A stretch of DNA of 64,000 bases from Rathayibacter sp. Leaf185 (GCF_001423885.1 NZ_LMPP01000002.1:442575-506574), one strand, 5' to 3'; positions 18,093 to 25,973 are shown, numbered from the stretch's first letter. The notes: generated from the sequence alone by a model not told the origin. Numbers and translations: made by a program.

Positions 18093-18797
18093 TCAGAACA
18101 GGTCGGGCGAGGGCGTCGAGGCGTAGCGGATGGCGACGTCGGCGTGGCGGTCGAAGCGGTAGCCGACGCCGCGGACCGTGCGGACGATGTCCTCGTAGCG
18201 GCCGAGCTTGGCGCGGAGGCGGCGGACGTGCACGTCGATGGTGCGCTCGTTGGGGGCGTCGTCGTCGGCGGCACCCCAGAGGGAGGCGATCAGCTCGGCG
18301 CGCTCGATGGTGCGGCCCTCGCGCAGCACGAGGTACTGCAGCAGCTCGAACTCCTTGTAGGTGAGAGCGGTGGTCTCGTCGTCGAGGATGACGCGCTTGC
18401 GGGAGATGTCGATGACGACTCCTCCGGGGGCGCGGTCGAGGTCGGGCTCGGCGTCGGCGCGGCGGCGGGCGACGGCCGCCGGGTCCTGCAGGGCGAGGCG
18501 CACGACGTCGACGTCGCGTCCGCCGGCGCCCTGCGGGGCGAGGGCGACGGAGGCGTAGGTCTCGGCGTCCGGGGCGAGGAGTGCGGTGACGCGCTTGAGT
18601 TCCTCGACGAGGCGGCCGAGGTCGACTCCGGCCGCACGGGCCTTCGCCTCGTCGATGCCGACGTAGAGGGCGAAGCCGCGGGCCTCGGTGCCCTGGGGCA
18701 CGGCGCGCAGGCGCGGGGCAGTGGGGGTGCTCTCGGTGACGGCCTGGAGGCGGGGGGTCTCGGTGCTGGCGGCGGTACGGGCGTGGAGGAGGGTCAT
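18093..18797 (-). CDS. Orphan winged-helix (OmpR/PhoB-type) transcriptional regulator
   Basis: A 234-residue protein whose C-terminal 100 residues are a Trans_reg_C winged helix: VVIDISRKRVILDDE, LTYKEFELLQYLVLREGRTI, RTIDVHVRRLRAKLGRYEDIVRTVRGVGYRF. The N-terminal half has no receiver domain and no phosphorylatable aspartate pocket; it is an Ala/Arg-rich stretch followed by a small region (LYVGIDEAKARAAGVDLGRL) of unknown fold. Similar orphan regulators occur across Actinobacteria. ATG 18797 has AAGGA seven bases upstream. It is not next to a kinase gene. Targets are unknown. Confidence 0.88.
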   Translation of the reverse strand: MTLLHARTAASTETPRLQAVTESTPTAPRLRAVPQGTEARGFALYVGIDEAKARAAGVDLGRLVEELKRVTALLAPDAETYASVALAPQGAGGRDVDVVRLALQDPAAVARRRADAEPDLDRAPGGVVIDISRKRVILDDETTALTYKEFELLQYLVLREGRTIERAELIASLWGAADDDAPNERTIDVHVRRLRAKLGRYEDIVRTVRGVGYRFDRHADVAIRYASTPSPDLF

Positions 18798-18938
18798 GAC
18801 GAATCCTTGGGGGTGTTCGGATCCGGGACGAGTGTATGAGGAGCGGATCCGGGTGTGCGCTGCGGCGCCGTCCGCGTGACGCGGCCGGCAGAGACGGATG
18901 CGGGCATCCGGGGGACCCACCGCGCCTGCGACGCCCGT

Positions 18939-18974
18939 CCGATCGAGGTGATCGGCCCGATCAGGAGGATCGGG
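18939..18974. repeat. Two tandem GATC hairpins upstream of the orphan regulator
   Basis: CCGATC-N5-GATCGG at 18939-18955 and CCGATC-N5-GATCGG at 18957-18973 are back-to-back palindromes. They lie 142 bp upstream of the regulator start and 39 bp downstream of the small ORF on the same strand, so they may be operator sites or a terminator. Confidence 0.5.
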
Positions 18975-19012
18975 GGGCGGAGGCTGTGCGGGGATCCGGC
19001 GAGGTCAGTGCC

Positions 19013-19114
19013 TCACGCACACATTCGACAACACATGACGAGGCCCCCGGCCATCATCATGCCGGCATTCCCGGAGGCCTCGAAGGAGGTCAGGGCGTGC
19101 GCGTTGTCAGTCAT
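19013..19114 (-). CDS. Candidate 33-residue Met/Cys-rich leaderless small protein
   Basis: An ORF of 34 codons from ATG 19114 to TGA 19013. The N-terminal half is polar (MTDNAHALTSFEASG); the last 15 residues are MMMAGGLVMCCRMCA, with three cysteines and five methionines. What supports it is the promoter: TTGACG (19146-19151), an 18-base spacer, TTTACT (19122-19127), then seven bases to the ATG, the same geometry as other leaderless genes in this window. It has no ribosome-binding site, as expected for a leaderless mRNA. It lies between the upp terminator and the orphan regulator. No family is recognised; a metal-binding peptide, a cysteine-sensing leader peptide or a modified-peptide precursor (Gly-Gly before the Cys-rich tail) are all possible. 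Confidence 0.5.
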   Translation of the reverse strand: MTDNAHALTSFEASGNAGMMMAGGLVMCCRMCA

Positions 19115-19121
19115 GTTCAGA

Positions 19122-19151
19122 AGTAAAGCGGACGATGACGCCGTGCGTCAA
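19122..19151 (-). promoter_or_regulatory. Promoter of the 33-residue ORF
   Basis: Minus-strand TTGACG (19146-19151), 18-base spacer, TTTACT (19122-19127), then TCTGAAC and ATG. This is among the best -35/-10 pairs in the window and puts the transcript start at the ATG. Confidence 0.6.
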
Positions 19152-19178
19152 CAGATCTCCGCGGGTCGCGCGGAATGC

Positions 19179-19211
19179 GTGGGCGCCCGCCCCTGGGACG
19201 GGGGCGCCCAC
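19179..19211 (-). terminator. Terminator hairpin after upp
   Basis: GTGGGCGCCC-G-CCCC pairs with GGGGGCGCCCAC around the loop TGGGAC, with one bulged base, seven bases past the upp stop codon. Confidence 0.7.
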
Positions 19212-19217
19212 GACCGG

Positions 19218-19853
19218 TCAGCCCGCCAGGCCGTACAGGCGGTCGCCCGCGTCGCCGAGCCCGGGCACGATGTAGCCCAGCTCGTTGAGGCGCTCGTCGA
19301 GCGAGCCGAGGACGATCGTCACGTCGCGGTCGCCGAACGCCTTCTCGACGGCGGCGAGCCCCTCGGGGGCGGCCAGCAGGCACACGGCCGTGACGTCGAC
19401 GGCACCGCGGTCGAACAGGAACTGGATCGCCGCGATGAGCGAGCCTCCGGTGGCCAGCATCGGATCGAGCACGAAGCACTGCCGGTTGGAGAGGTCCTCG
19501 GGGAGGCGCTCGGCGTAGGTGGTGGGCTCGAGGGTCTCCTCGTTGCGCGCCATGCCGAGGAACCCGACCTCGGCGGTGGGGATGAGCTTCACCATGCCCT
19601 CGAGCATCCCGAGGCCCGCGCGGAGGATCGGGACCACCAGCGGCTGCGGGTCGCTGAGCGCGAGGCCCGTGGTCGTCGTGACCGGCGTCTCGATGGTGAC
19701 CGAGCGGGTGCGGACGCCGCGGGTCGCCTCGTAGGCGAGGAGCGTCATCAGCTCCTCGGCCAGCTGCCGGAAGGTGGGGGAGGGGGTGCGCTTGTCGCGC
19801 AGCACGGTGAGCTTGTGCGTGATCAGCGGGTGGTCGGCTACGTGGACGCGCAT
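19218..19853 (-). CDS. upp: Uracil phosphoribosyltransferase
   Basis: A 211-residue cytoplasmic enzyme that salvages uracil to UMP with PRPP. The PRPP-binding loop is [19 protein letters not shown], the uracil-binding C-terminal loop is [15 protein letters not shown], and [14 protein letters not shown] is the conserved upstream motif; length matches the family. A minus-strand TAGATT ends six bases before ATG 19853, so the mRNA is probably leaderless. It is divergent from tadA with only 50 bp between them, and has its own terminator hairpin downstream. Confidence 0.97.
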   Translation of the reverse strand: MRVHVADHPLITHKLTVLRDKRTPSPTFRQLAEELMTLLAYEATRGVRTRSVTIETPVTTTTGLALSDPQPLVVPILRAGLGMLEGMVKLIPTAEVGFLGMARNEETLEPTTYAERLPEDLSNRQCFVLDPMLATGGSLIAAIQFLFDRGAVDVTAVCLLAAPEGLAAVEKAFGDRDVTIVLGSLDERLNELGYIVPGLGDAGDRLYGLAG

Positions 19854-19859
19854 AAGCTC

Positions 19860-19865
19860 AATCTA
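19860..19865 (-). promoter_or_regulatory. -10 element TAGATT, leaderless start of upp
   Basis: TAGATT followed by the six bases GAGCTT and then ATG 19853 on the minus strand. Confidence 0.6.
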
Positions 19866-19903
19866 CTTGGCGGCCGTGGGCCGCCGGAGCCGGGAGGAGT
19901 GGC

Positions 19904-20383
19904 GTGATGCGCGAGAGCGACCTGCGCCCGCCCCCCGGCTCGGACGGCTGGATGGCGCTGGCGCTCGGCGAGGCGAGGCGGGCCTCCGGCTGGGGTGACG
20001 TGCCGGTCGGCGCGGTGGTCGTCGACGCCGACGGTGCCGTCATCGGCCGCGGGCGCAACGAGAAGGAGCTGCGCACGGATCCGACCGCGCACGCCGAGGT
20101 CGTCGCCCTGCGCGAGGCCGCGAAGGCCCGCCGGGACTGGCAGTTGACCGGCTGCACCCTCGTGGTCACCCTCGAGCCGTGCGCGATGTGCGCCGGCGCG
20201 ATCCTCGCCTCCCGGATCGAGCGCGTGGTCTTCGGCGCCTGGGACGAGAAGGCGGGCGCGGCGGGATCGCTGCACGACCTCCTCCGCGACCGCCGGCACA
20301 ACCACGTGGTCGAGGTCTACCCGGGAGTGCGCGCCGACGAGAGCACGCGGCTGCTCGTCGACTTCTTCGCCGCCCGGCGCTGA
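19904..20383 (+). CDS. tadA: tRNA-specific adenosine deaminase
   Basis: A 159-residue zinc deaminase that converts A34 to inosine in the anticodon of tRNA-Arg(ACG). The active site is complete: His63 and Glu65 in TAHAEVVALREAA, and Cys93/Cys96 in EPCAMCAGAI. RIERVVFGAWDEKAGAAGSLHDL is the TadA-type region that distinguishes it from cytidine deaminases. GTG 19904 is followed directly by ATG 19907; GGAGGAG serves either, so the start may be one residue later. Confidence 0.95.
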   Translation: MMRESDLRPPPGSDGWMALALGEARRASGWGDVPVGAVVVDADGAVIGRGRNEKELRTDPTAHAEVVALREAAKARRDWQLTGCTLVVTLEPCAMCAGAILASRIERVVFGAWDEKAGAAGSLHDLLRDRRHNHVVEVYPGVRADESTRLLVDFFAARR

Positions 20384-20390
20384 GCCCGAG

Positions 20391-21077
20391 TCAGGCCCCC
20401 AGCCACTCGGTCAACGCGAGCTCGGTCGCTGTGAGCATGCGGGCGAAGCGTCCGGCGTCGACGTCGGCCTCGAGAGTGCCTGAGCAGTAGCCCGCCTCAG
20501 CGGCGTACGCCGCGTCGCCCTCGAGCCACCGCCCGGCCATCTCGCCCGTGAGCTCGGGGTGGAACTGCACGCCGAGCAGCCAGTCGCCGATGCCGAAGGC
20601 CTCGACGGGGTACTCCTCCGAGGTGGCCAGCACTGTCGCGCTCGGCGGCAGGTCGAAGGTGTCGCCGTGCCACTGCATCACCGGCACGCCCGCGAAGTGG
20701 CGCAGCGGCGACCGCAGCCCCGCCTCCGTGGGCTCGATCGTCCGGAAGCCGACTTCACGCGTCGGGCCCGCGTAGACGCGCTCGCCGAGCGCCGCCGCGA
20801 TCAGCTGTGCGCCGAAGCAGACGCCGAGCGTGGGACGGCGGGAGTGCAGTCGATCCTGCAGCAGCGCGATCTCGGGGGTGATGAAGGGGTGGTGGACGGT
20901 CTCGTAGACGCCGGCGCTCGATCCGAGCGTGACGACCAGATCGGGATCGACGATGTCGACGGAGCCGAGATCGGTGCCGGCCACCGCCTCCACCTCGAAG
21001 CCCAGACCGCGCAGGATCGGGTCGAGGACGCCGAGGCCGGCGCCCCGCTCGTTGACGATCGCCAGTGCGTGCCGCAC
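20391..21077 (-). CDS. Class I glutamine amidotransferase-like protein
   Basis: A 228-residue protein of the GATase1 fold (GMP synthase GuaA-like, YfeJ type). The nucleophile Cys lies in TLGVCFGAQLIAAALG and the His-Glu partners in LLGVQFHPELTGEM; VTLGSSAGVYE is the oxyanion-side loop. It is a stand-alone domain, so the partner that would use ammonia is not evident; many such proteins act on gamma-glutamyl compounds. It begins at GTG 21077, one base after the stop codon of the CDF exporter gene upstream, which implies translational coupling. Confidence 0.88.
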   Translation of the reverse strand: MRHALAIVNERGAGLGVLDPILRGLGFEVEAVAGTDLGSVDIVDPDLVVTLGSSAGVYETVHHPFITPEIALLQDRLHSRRPTLGVCFGAQLIAAALGERVYAGPTREVGFRTIEPTEAGLRSPLRHFAGVPVMQWHGDTFDLPPSATVLATSEEYPVEAFGIGDWLLGVQFHPELTGEMAGRWLEGDAAYAAEAGYCSGTLEADVDAGRFARMLTATELALTEWLGA

Positions 21078-21078
21078 G

Positions 21079-22008
21079 TCACACCGCCGTATCGGGGTCG
21101 GCGCGGTCGACGTCGGGCTCGAGGTAGATGACGCGAGCGGCAGGAACGGCGTCGCGGATCCGCTGCTCGGTCGCATCGATGCCCGCGGCCAGCTCCGCGA
21201 CGGTCTCGGCCGCCGGGAAGGCGAGCTTCGCGGCGACGAGGATCTCGTCCGGACCGAGGTAGAGGGTCCTCATGTGGATGATGCGGTCGACGTCGTCGCC
21301 CGACTCGATCGCCGAGCGGATCGCCGCCGTGTCGGCCGGGGTCGCGCCCTCGCCGACGAGGAGGCTCTTGGTCTCGACGCCGAGGACGATCGCGACGATG
21401 ATCAGCAGCGTGCCGATCATGATCGTGCCGATCGCGTCGAAGACCGAGTTCCCGGTGATCACCGAGAGCACGACTCCGAGGAACGCGAAGGTCAGACCGG
21501 TCAGTGCCGCGACGTCCTCGAGCAGCACGACCGGCAGCTCCGGCGCCTTCGCCCGGCGGATGAACTGCAGCCACGACTGCGCGCCGCGCGCGGGGTTCGA
21601 CTCCTTCACCGCGGTGCGCAGCGAGTAGCTCTCGAGCCCGATCGACACCAGGAGCACGACGATCGGCAGCCAGACGTTCTCGAGCTCGTGCGGGTGCGTG
21701 ATCTTGTCGATGCCCTCGTAGAGCGAGAAGACGCCTCCGACCGAGAACAGGATGATCGCGACGACGAAGGCGTAGACGTACCGCTCGCGGCCGTAGCCGA
21801 AGGGGTGCTCGTCGTCGGCGGCCTTGCGCGACTTGCGGCCGCCGAGCAGGAGGAGCAGCTGGTTGCCCGAGTCCGCGAGCGAGTGCACGCCCTCGGCGAG
21901 CATCGAGGCCGACCCCGAGAAGAACCAGGCGACGAACTTCGTCAGAGCGATGCCGAGATTCGCGGACAGCGCCGCGACGATGGCCCTGCTTCCTCCGGAT
22001 GCGCTCAC
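21079..22008 (-). CDS. Cation diffusion facilitator (CDF) family metal exporter
   Basis: A 309-residue inner-membrane protein with six predicted helices and a C-terminal cytoplasmic domain. The helix II region ASMLAEGVHSLADSGNQLLLLLG has the HxxxD zinc-transport motif and DDEHPFGYGRERY is the conserved CDF loop. The C-terminal domain (VDRIIHMRTLYLGPDEILVAAKL) senses metal in the cytoplasm. Likely exports Zn, Fe, Co or Mn; selectivity cannot be assigned. GTG 22008 is preceded by GAGGAG. Coupled to the amidotransferase gene downstream. Confidence 0.92.
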   Translation of the reverse strand: MSASGGSRAIVAALSANLGIALTKFVAWFFSGSASMLAEGVHSLADSGNQLLLLLGGRKSRKAADDEHPFGYGRERYVYAFVVAIILFSVGGVFSLYEGIDKITHPHELENVWLPIVVLLVSIGLESYSLRTAVKESNPARGAQSWLQFIRRAKAPELPVVLLEDVAALTGLTFAFLGVVLSVITGNSVFDAIGTIMIGTLLIIVAIVLGVETKSLLVGEGATPADTAAIRSAIESGDDVDRIIHMRTLYLGPDEILVAAKLAFPAAETVAELAAGIDATEQRIRDAVPAARVIYLEPDVDRADPDTAV

Positions 22009-22099
22009 GTGGTCTCCTCGAGGATCCGAATGCGGGTGGGGCGGTCGGGCCATCCTAGGGAGTCCGCGCCCCGGCGGTGGAGCCGCTGTCCGCCCTTCG

Positions 22100-22105
22100 T
22101 AGGAT
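22100..22105 (+). promoter_or_regulatory. -10 element TAGGAT, leaderless start of proC
   Basis: TAGGAT ends six bases before ATG 22112; this also decides against the in-frame GTG at 22106. Confidence 0.6.
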
Positions 22106-22111
22106 GTGCGG

Positions 22112-22957
22112 ATGACCGATGCTCCCGTGCAGCTCCCGTCCATCGCCGTCCTGGGCCTCGGCTCGATGGGCGGAGCGATCCTCTCGGGGCTCCTCGCTCC
22201 GGGCGTGCAGGTCGAGGGCGGGGTCCGCGTGACCAACCGCGACGCCGCGAAGGCGGCGCTCTGGCACGACCACCCGGTCGTCACCGCGTTCGCGACCAGC
22301 GATGATCCGGAGGCGAACCGCCGGGCCGTCGAGGGCGCCTCCGTCGTACTCGTGGCCGTCAAGCCGCACATGGTGCCGGCGCTGCTCGACGAGATCGCCG
22401 AGGCGCTCGCTCCGGGCGCGGTCGTGGTGAGCGTCGCTGCGGGAGTCACGGTCGAGACGTTCGAGCGCCACCTGCCCGAGTCGGTCGCCGTGCTGCGCTC
22501 GATGCCCAACACCCCCGCCGTCGTGGGGCGCGCCGTCACCGGGCTCAGCGCGGGTACGCGGTCGAGCGCCGAGGACCTCGCGCTGGTGCGCCGTCTGTTC
22601 GAGACGGTGGGCGAGGTGGTCGAGGTGCCGGAGTCGCAGCTCGACGCGCTCTCGACGATCTCCGGTTCCGGCCCGGCCTACGTCTTCCTGCTGATCGAGC
22701 AGCTGACGGCGGCGGCGATCGCGAAGGGCTTCACGCCCGAGCAGGCGGCGACCATGGTGAACGGCACGTTCCTCGGGGCGGCCGAGCTCCTCGTCGACTC
22801 CGGAGAGGACCCGGCCGAGCTGCGCCGCCGGGTGACGAGCCCGAACGGCACCACCGAGCGGGCGATCGCGGTGCTGCAGGAGGCGGACCTCGCCGCGCTC
22901 TTCGCCCGCGCGACCGACGCGGCCCTGGCCCGCGCCCGCGAGCTCGCCGCCTCCTGA
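22112..22957 (+). CDS. proC: Pyrroline-5-carboxylate reductase
   Basis: A 281-residue NAD(P)H-dependent enzyme for the last step of proline synthesis. VLGLGSMGGAILSGLL is the dinucleotide-binding loop, VAVKPHMVPALLDEIA and RSMPNTPAVVGRAVTGLSAG are the family signatures, and LDALSTISGSGPAYVFLLIEQL with FTPEQAATMV the substrate site. It stands alone rather than in an operon with proA/proB. The end is convergent with the potassium-channel regulator gene and shares a terminator-like inverted repeat with it. Confidence 0.96.
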   Translation: MTDAPVQLPSIAVLGLGSMGGAILSGLLAPGVQVEGGVRVTNRDAAKAALWHDHPVVTAFATSDDPEANRRAVEGASVVLVAVKPHMVPALLDEIAEALAPGAVVVSVAAGVTVETFERHLPESVAVLRSMPNTPAVVGRAVTGLSAGTRSSAEDLALVRRLFETVGEVVEVPESQLDALSTISGSGPAYVFLLIEQLTAAAIAKGFTPEQAATMVNGTFLGAAELLVDSGEDPAELRRRVTSPNGTTERAIAVLQEADLAALFARATDAALARARELAAS

Positions 22958-22973
22958 CGCCCGTGCTCAGGAG
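22951..22973. terminator. Inverted repeat over both convergent stop codons
   Basis: CTCCTGA (22951-22957) pairs with TCAGGAG (22967-22973); the arms contain the stop codons of proC and of the opposing TrkA-type gene. Confidence 0.5.
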
Positions 22974-23638
22974 CCGAGGGCCGCGAAGCGCTCGATGTCG
23001 CTGGGGGTGCCGCTGACCACGATCAGGTCGTGGTTCGAGACGACGGTCTGCTCGGTGGCGTAGGTGAACGGCTTGCCGGGGCTCTTCACTCCGACGACCG
23101 TCACCCGGTGCTTGCGGCGCACCCCCGACTCGGTGAGGGTGAGGCCGCGGATGGGCTTCGGCGGGTACATCTTGGCCAGCACGAAGTCGTCGTCGAACTC
23201 GATGAAGTCGAGCATGCGGCCCGAGACGAGGTGCGCGACGCGCTCGCCGGCCTCGGCCTCGGGGTAGATGACGTGGTTGGCGCCGATCCGCTCGAGGATC
23301 TTGCCGTGCGAGCGCGAGATCGCCTTGGCCCAGATCTGCGGGATCTTGAGGTCGACCAGGTTCGCGGTGATCAGCACCGAGGCCTCGATCGAGGAGCCGA
23401 CGGCGACGACGGCGACCTGGAAGTCCTGCGCGCCGATCTGCGCGAGGGCGTCGAGCGAGCGAGCGTCGGCCTGCACCGCGTGGGTCACCCGCTCCGACCA
23501 CTTCTGCACGAGGCCCGCGTCGGCGTCGACGGCGAGCACCTCGCGGTCGAGTCGGTCGAGCTGGCCGGCGGTGGCGGCGCCGAAGCGCCCCAGGCCGATC
23601 ACCAGCACCGGGGCGTCGTACCTGATGCGGTCAACCAA
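22967..23638 (-). CDS. ktrA: KtrA/TrkA-type potassium uptake regulator (RCK domain)
   Basis: A 223-residue cytoplasmic protein: an N-terminal nucleotide-binding RCK_N domain (VLVIGLGRFGAATAGQLDR, with the GxGxxG loop and DADAGLVQKW) and a C-terminal RCK_C domain (GLTLTESGVRRKHRVTVVGV). A single RCK_N/RCK_C pair is the KtrA form; TrkA has two. It gates the membrane subunit in response to ATP/ADP or c-di-AMP in relatives. Its ATG overlaps the end of the upstream transporter gene by eight bases, so the two are translated together. Confidence 0.92.
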   Translation of the reverse strand: MVDRIRYDAPVLVIGLGRFGAATAGQLDRLDREVLAVDADAGLVQKWSERVTHAVQADARSLDALAQIGAQDFQVAVVAVGSSIEASVLITANLVDLKIPQIWAKAISRSHGKILERIGANHVIYPEAEAGERVAHLVSGRMLDFIEFDDDFVLAKMYPPKPIRGLTLTESGVRRKHRVTVVGVKSPGKPFTYATEQTVVSNHDLIVVSGTPSDIERFAALGS

Positions 23639-25085
23639 CGATGGGCCTCTCTTCGGGTCGTCTGAACAGCTGCCGGCGCTGGCTGGCGGCGAGCGCGGCG
23701 GCGAGTGTCACGGTACCAACGCGGCCCATGAACATCGTCAGCGCCAGCACGTAGACACCGGAGGGGGGCAGCTCGGCGGTGAGCCCTGTCGAGAGCCCGG
23801 AGGTGGCGAAGGCCGAGATCACGTCGAACAGCACGTAGTCGAGGGAGGCCTTCGTGATCTGCAGGATGATCACCGACGAGACCGCGACGGTCGTGGCTCC
23901 CCACAGCACGACCGAGACGCCCAGGCGCAGCACGTCGTTGGGGATCCGCCGGCCGAACGCCTCCATGTCGTTCACACCGCGGGCCTCGGCGAACGCGGCG
24001 AGGAACAGGATCGCCAGCGTCGTGACCTTGATGCCGCCCGCGGTCGAGGCCGAGCCTCCGCCGATGAACATCAGCATGTCGGTGACGAGCAGGCTCGAGC
24101 CGTTGAGATCGGGGATCGTGATCGTCGAGAAGCCGCCGGAGCGCGTCATCGTCGACAGGAAGAACGACTGGAACACCGTGTCGCCCGCATCGAGCACCCC
24201 GAAGGTCTTCGGATTGTCGAACTCGAGCACGATGTAGAGCACCGCCCCGGCGACCAGCAGGATCACCGAGGTGAGCAGCGTCAGCTTGACGTGCACCGAC
24301 CACTTGCTCGGGCGGCGCCAGCCCCGCGAGAGGGCGTAGATCACCGGGAACCCGATCGAGCCGAGGAACACGCCGATCATCAGGATGCTGAGGAACCAGT
24401 AGTCGTCCTCGAACGGGGTGAGGCCCGCGGCGTTCGGCGCGAACCCGGTGTTCGTGAACGCCATCGCCGAGTAGTAGAAGGAGTGCCAGACCGCCTCGCC
24501 GATCGGGATGCCGTCGATCAGCATCCGCGGGAACAGCAGCAGAGCGACGACGACCTCGATCGCGGCGGCGCTGACGGCCACCGTGGTCAGCAGCCCGCCG
24601 ATCTCGCCGAGCCGGACCGCCTGGCCCTCGGCGACGGGGCCGGAGTGGATCCGCAGGGGGTTCGAGTCGCTCGCGACCATCAGCTTCGCGCGGAGGCCGA
24701 GTCGGCGTGAGACGGCCAGCCCCATGATCGACGCGAGGGTCAGCACGCCGAGCGCGCCGATGTTCACGCCGACGAAGATGATCGAGTGGCCGAACGCCGA
24801 CCAGTACGTGGCCATGTCGACGGTCGCGAGGCCGGTGACGCAGATGACCGACATCGCGGTGAAGAATGCGTCGTGCAGCGGAGTGACGGTGCCGGTCGTG
24901 CTCGAGATCGGCAGAGAGAAGAGGAGCGTGAAGACGAGGATCAGCGCCGAGAAGATCAGGATCGCGAAGCGCGAGGGCGAGCGGCCGGCGAAGTCGTCGA
25001 TCAGATCGCGGGCCCGCTCGAAACCGGACCAGGGCGAGATCGGCGAGACGCCGACGGGGCTGCGGAACTGCTGCCGAACCACCAC
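23631..25085 (-). CDS. ktrB: KtrB/TrkH-family potassium transporter membrane subunit
   Basis: A 484-residue membrane protein with four pore-loop repeats, each with the selectivity-filter glycine: VICVTGLATVD, FTNTGFAPNAAG, MTRSGGFSTITI and FATSGLSTGLTAE. These define a K+ (or Na+-coupled K+) channel-like transporter. I start it at GTG 25085 because GGAGGA lies five bases upstream; ATG 25112 has no clear site. It forms an overlapping pair with the RCK subunit gene. Confidence 0.93.
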   Translation of the reverse strand: MVVRQQFRSPVGVSPISPWSGFERARDLIDDFAGRSPSRFAILIFSALILVFTLLFSLPISSTTGTVTPLHDAFFTAMSVICVTGLATVDMATYWSAFGHSIIFVGVNIGALGVLTLASIMGLAVSRRLGLRAKLMVASDSNPLRIHSGPVAEGQAVRLGEIGGLLTTVAVSAAAIEVVVALLLFPRMLIDGIPIGEAVWHSFYYSAMAFTNTGFAPNAAGLTPFEDDYWFLSILMIGVFLGSIGFPVIYALSRGWRRPSKWSVHVKLTLLTSVILLVAGAVLYIVLEFDNPKTFGVLDAGDTVFQSFFLSTMTRSGGFSTITIPDLNGSSLLVTDMLMFIGGGSASTAGGIKVTTLAILFLAAFAEARGVNDMEAFGRRIPNDVLRLGVSVVLWGATTVAVSSVIILQITKASLDYVLFDVISAFATSGLSTGLTAELPPSGVYVLALTMFMGRVGTVTLAAALAASQRRQLFRRPEERPIVG

Positions 25086-25197
25086 GGCGATCCTCCACTC
25101 GATCGCGGCCATGCTACCCGGCCCGCGTCGCGGACCCGGCATGCACGGCACGGCATACGCGCAGGCGCCACCCTGGTCGGCCGGGAGCCGCGCTGAC

Positions 25198-25203
25198 TAC
25201 CCT
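25198..25203 (+). promoter_or_regulatory. -10 element TACCCT, leaderless start of the ArsR gene
   Basis: TACCCT ends seven bases before ATG 25211. Confidence 0.5.
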
Positions 25204-25210
25204 GGGCGAC

Positions 25211-25669
25211 ATGGCTGACATCTTCGCGGTGATCGCGGACGGCACGCGCCGCGACATCCTCTCGATCCTGCTCGAGCAGCGGGCCGAGGGGACGACCGTC
25301 GCGGGGGGCATGAGCGTCTCGCGGATCGTCGCGCGGCTCGAGCTGAGCCAGCCGACGGTGTCGAAGCACCTCAAGGTCCTGCGCGAGGCGGGGCTGGTCA
25401 CCGTCCGCGAGAGCGGGCAGCACCGCTACTACGCGCTGCAGTACACGCCGCTCGAGGAGCTGGAGGACTGGCTCCTCCCGTTCCTGGCCGCCGACGACCT
25501 CGACGAGGAGCCCGGCGTGCTCGACGCACCGACCGCGGCGCGCGCCGAGTCGCTCGGGCGGGCGCTCGCCGACCGGACGCACCAGGTCAGCACGGTGGTG
25601 CAGGACATCCAGCGCGGAGTGAGCGAGGGCGCCACGAAGGTGGCCGAGGTGCTGCGCATCCGCAAGTGA
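25211..25669 (+). CDS. ArsR-family helix-turn-helix regulator
   Basis: A 152-residue protein. The first 90 residues are an ArsR/SmtB winged helix: ADIFAVIADGTRRDILSILL, MSVSRIVARLELSQPTVSKHLKVLREAGLV and the wing VRESGQHRYYALQ. The metal-binding cysteines of classical ArsR/SmtB proteins are absent. The remaining 55 residues are an acidic linker and a helix (LADRTHQVSTVVQDIQRG) unlike the usual short tail. The target genes are not evident; it is followed by bS22 on the same strand. Confidence 0.88.
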   Translation: MADIFAVIADGTRRDILSILLEQRAEGTTVAGGMSVSRIVARLELSQPTVSKHLKVLREAGLVTVRESGQHRYYALQYTPLEELEDWLLPFLAADDLDEEPGVLDAPTAARAESLGRALADRTHQVSTVVQDIQRGVSEGATKVAEVLRIRK

Positions 25670-25775
25670 CCGGCCGTCCGCCCCGGTGCTCCGTGTCGTG
25701 TAAGCTCGCGGGAGCCAGTTTTTCGTAAGCGGCCGTCCGTCGGGCGGTCGACCCCCTGAACGTTGTGAGGTCTTC

Positions 25776-25874
25776 GTGGGTTCTGTCATCAAGAAGCGTC
25801 GCAAGCGTATGGCGAAGAAGAAGCACCGCAAGCTGCTTCGCAAGACTCGTCACCAGCGTCGCAACAAGAAGTAG
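25776..25874 (+). CDS. Small ribosomal protein bS22 (AURKAIP1/COX24 domain)
   Basis: A 32-residue, extremely basic protein encoded from GTG 25776 to TAG 25872-25874: it begins MGSVIKKRRKRMAKKKHRK and ends RHQRRNKK. This matches the actinobacterial bS22 protein found in the small ribosomal subunit of mycobacteria and relatives. GAGG precedes the start at six bases. Codon use shifts here: many CGT and AAG codons, as expected for a strongly expressed ribosomal gene, unlike the neighbours. A hairpin terminator follows. Confidence 0.93.
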   Translation: MGSVIKKRRKRMAKKKHRKLLRKTRHQRRNKK

Positions 25875-25893
25875 GCTCGCGCCTCTTCCCACT

Positions 25894-25926
25894 CGAGCGT
25901 CCGCCCCTCACGGGGTAGGGCGCTCG
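25894..25926 (+). terminator. Hairpin terminator after bS22
   Basis: CGAGCG at 25894-25899 pairs with CGCTCG at 25921-25926, with CCCC/GGGG around the TCAC loop and internal mismatches. Confidence 0.65.
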
Positions 25927-25973
25927 TCTGCGTTACAGCACTCCTCTGCGTCACAGCACTCCTCGGCGTCACG
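25927..25973. repeat. 2.6 tandem copies of an 18-bp unit
   Basis: TCTGCGTTACAGCACTCC (25927-25944) is followed by TCTGCGTCACAGCACTCC (25945-25962) and a partial third copy TCGGCGTCACG. Non-coding. Confidence 0.85.

Noticed and set aside
17894-18274. Minus-strand frame ending in ...VVALAEGAVRLRRHRQEA, a possible gene remnant in the 319-bp gap
   Set aside because: Most of it overlaps the orphan regulator out of frame, it crosses the 46-bp palindrome, and I cannot match it to a family.
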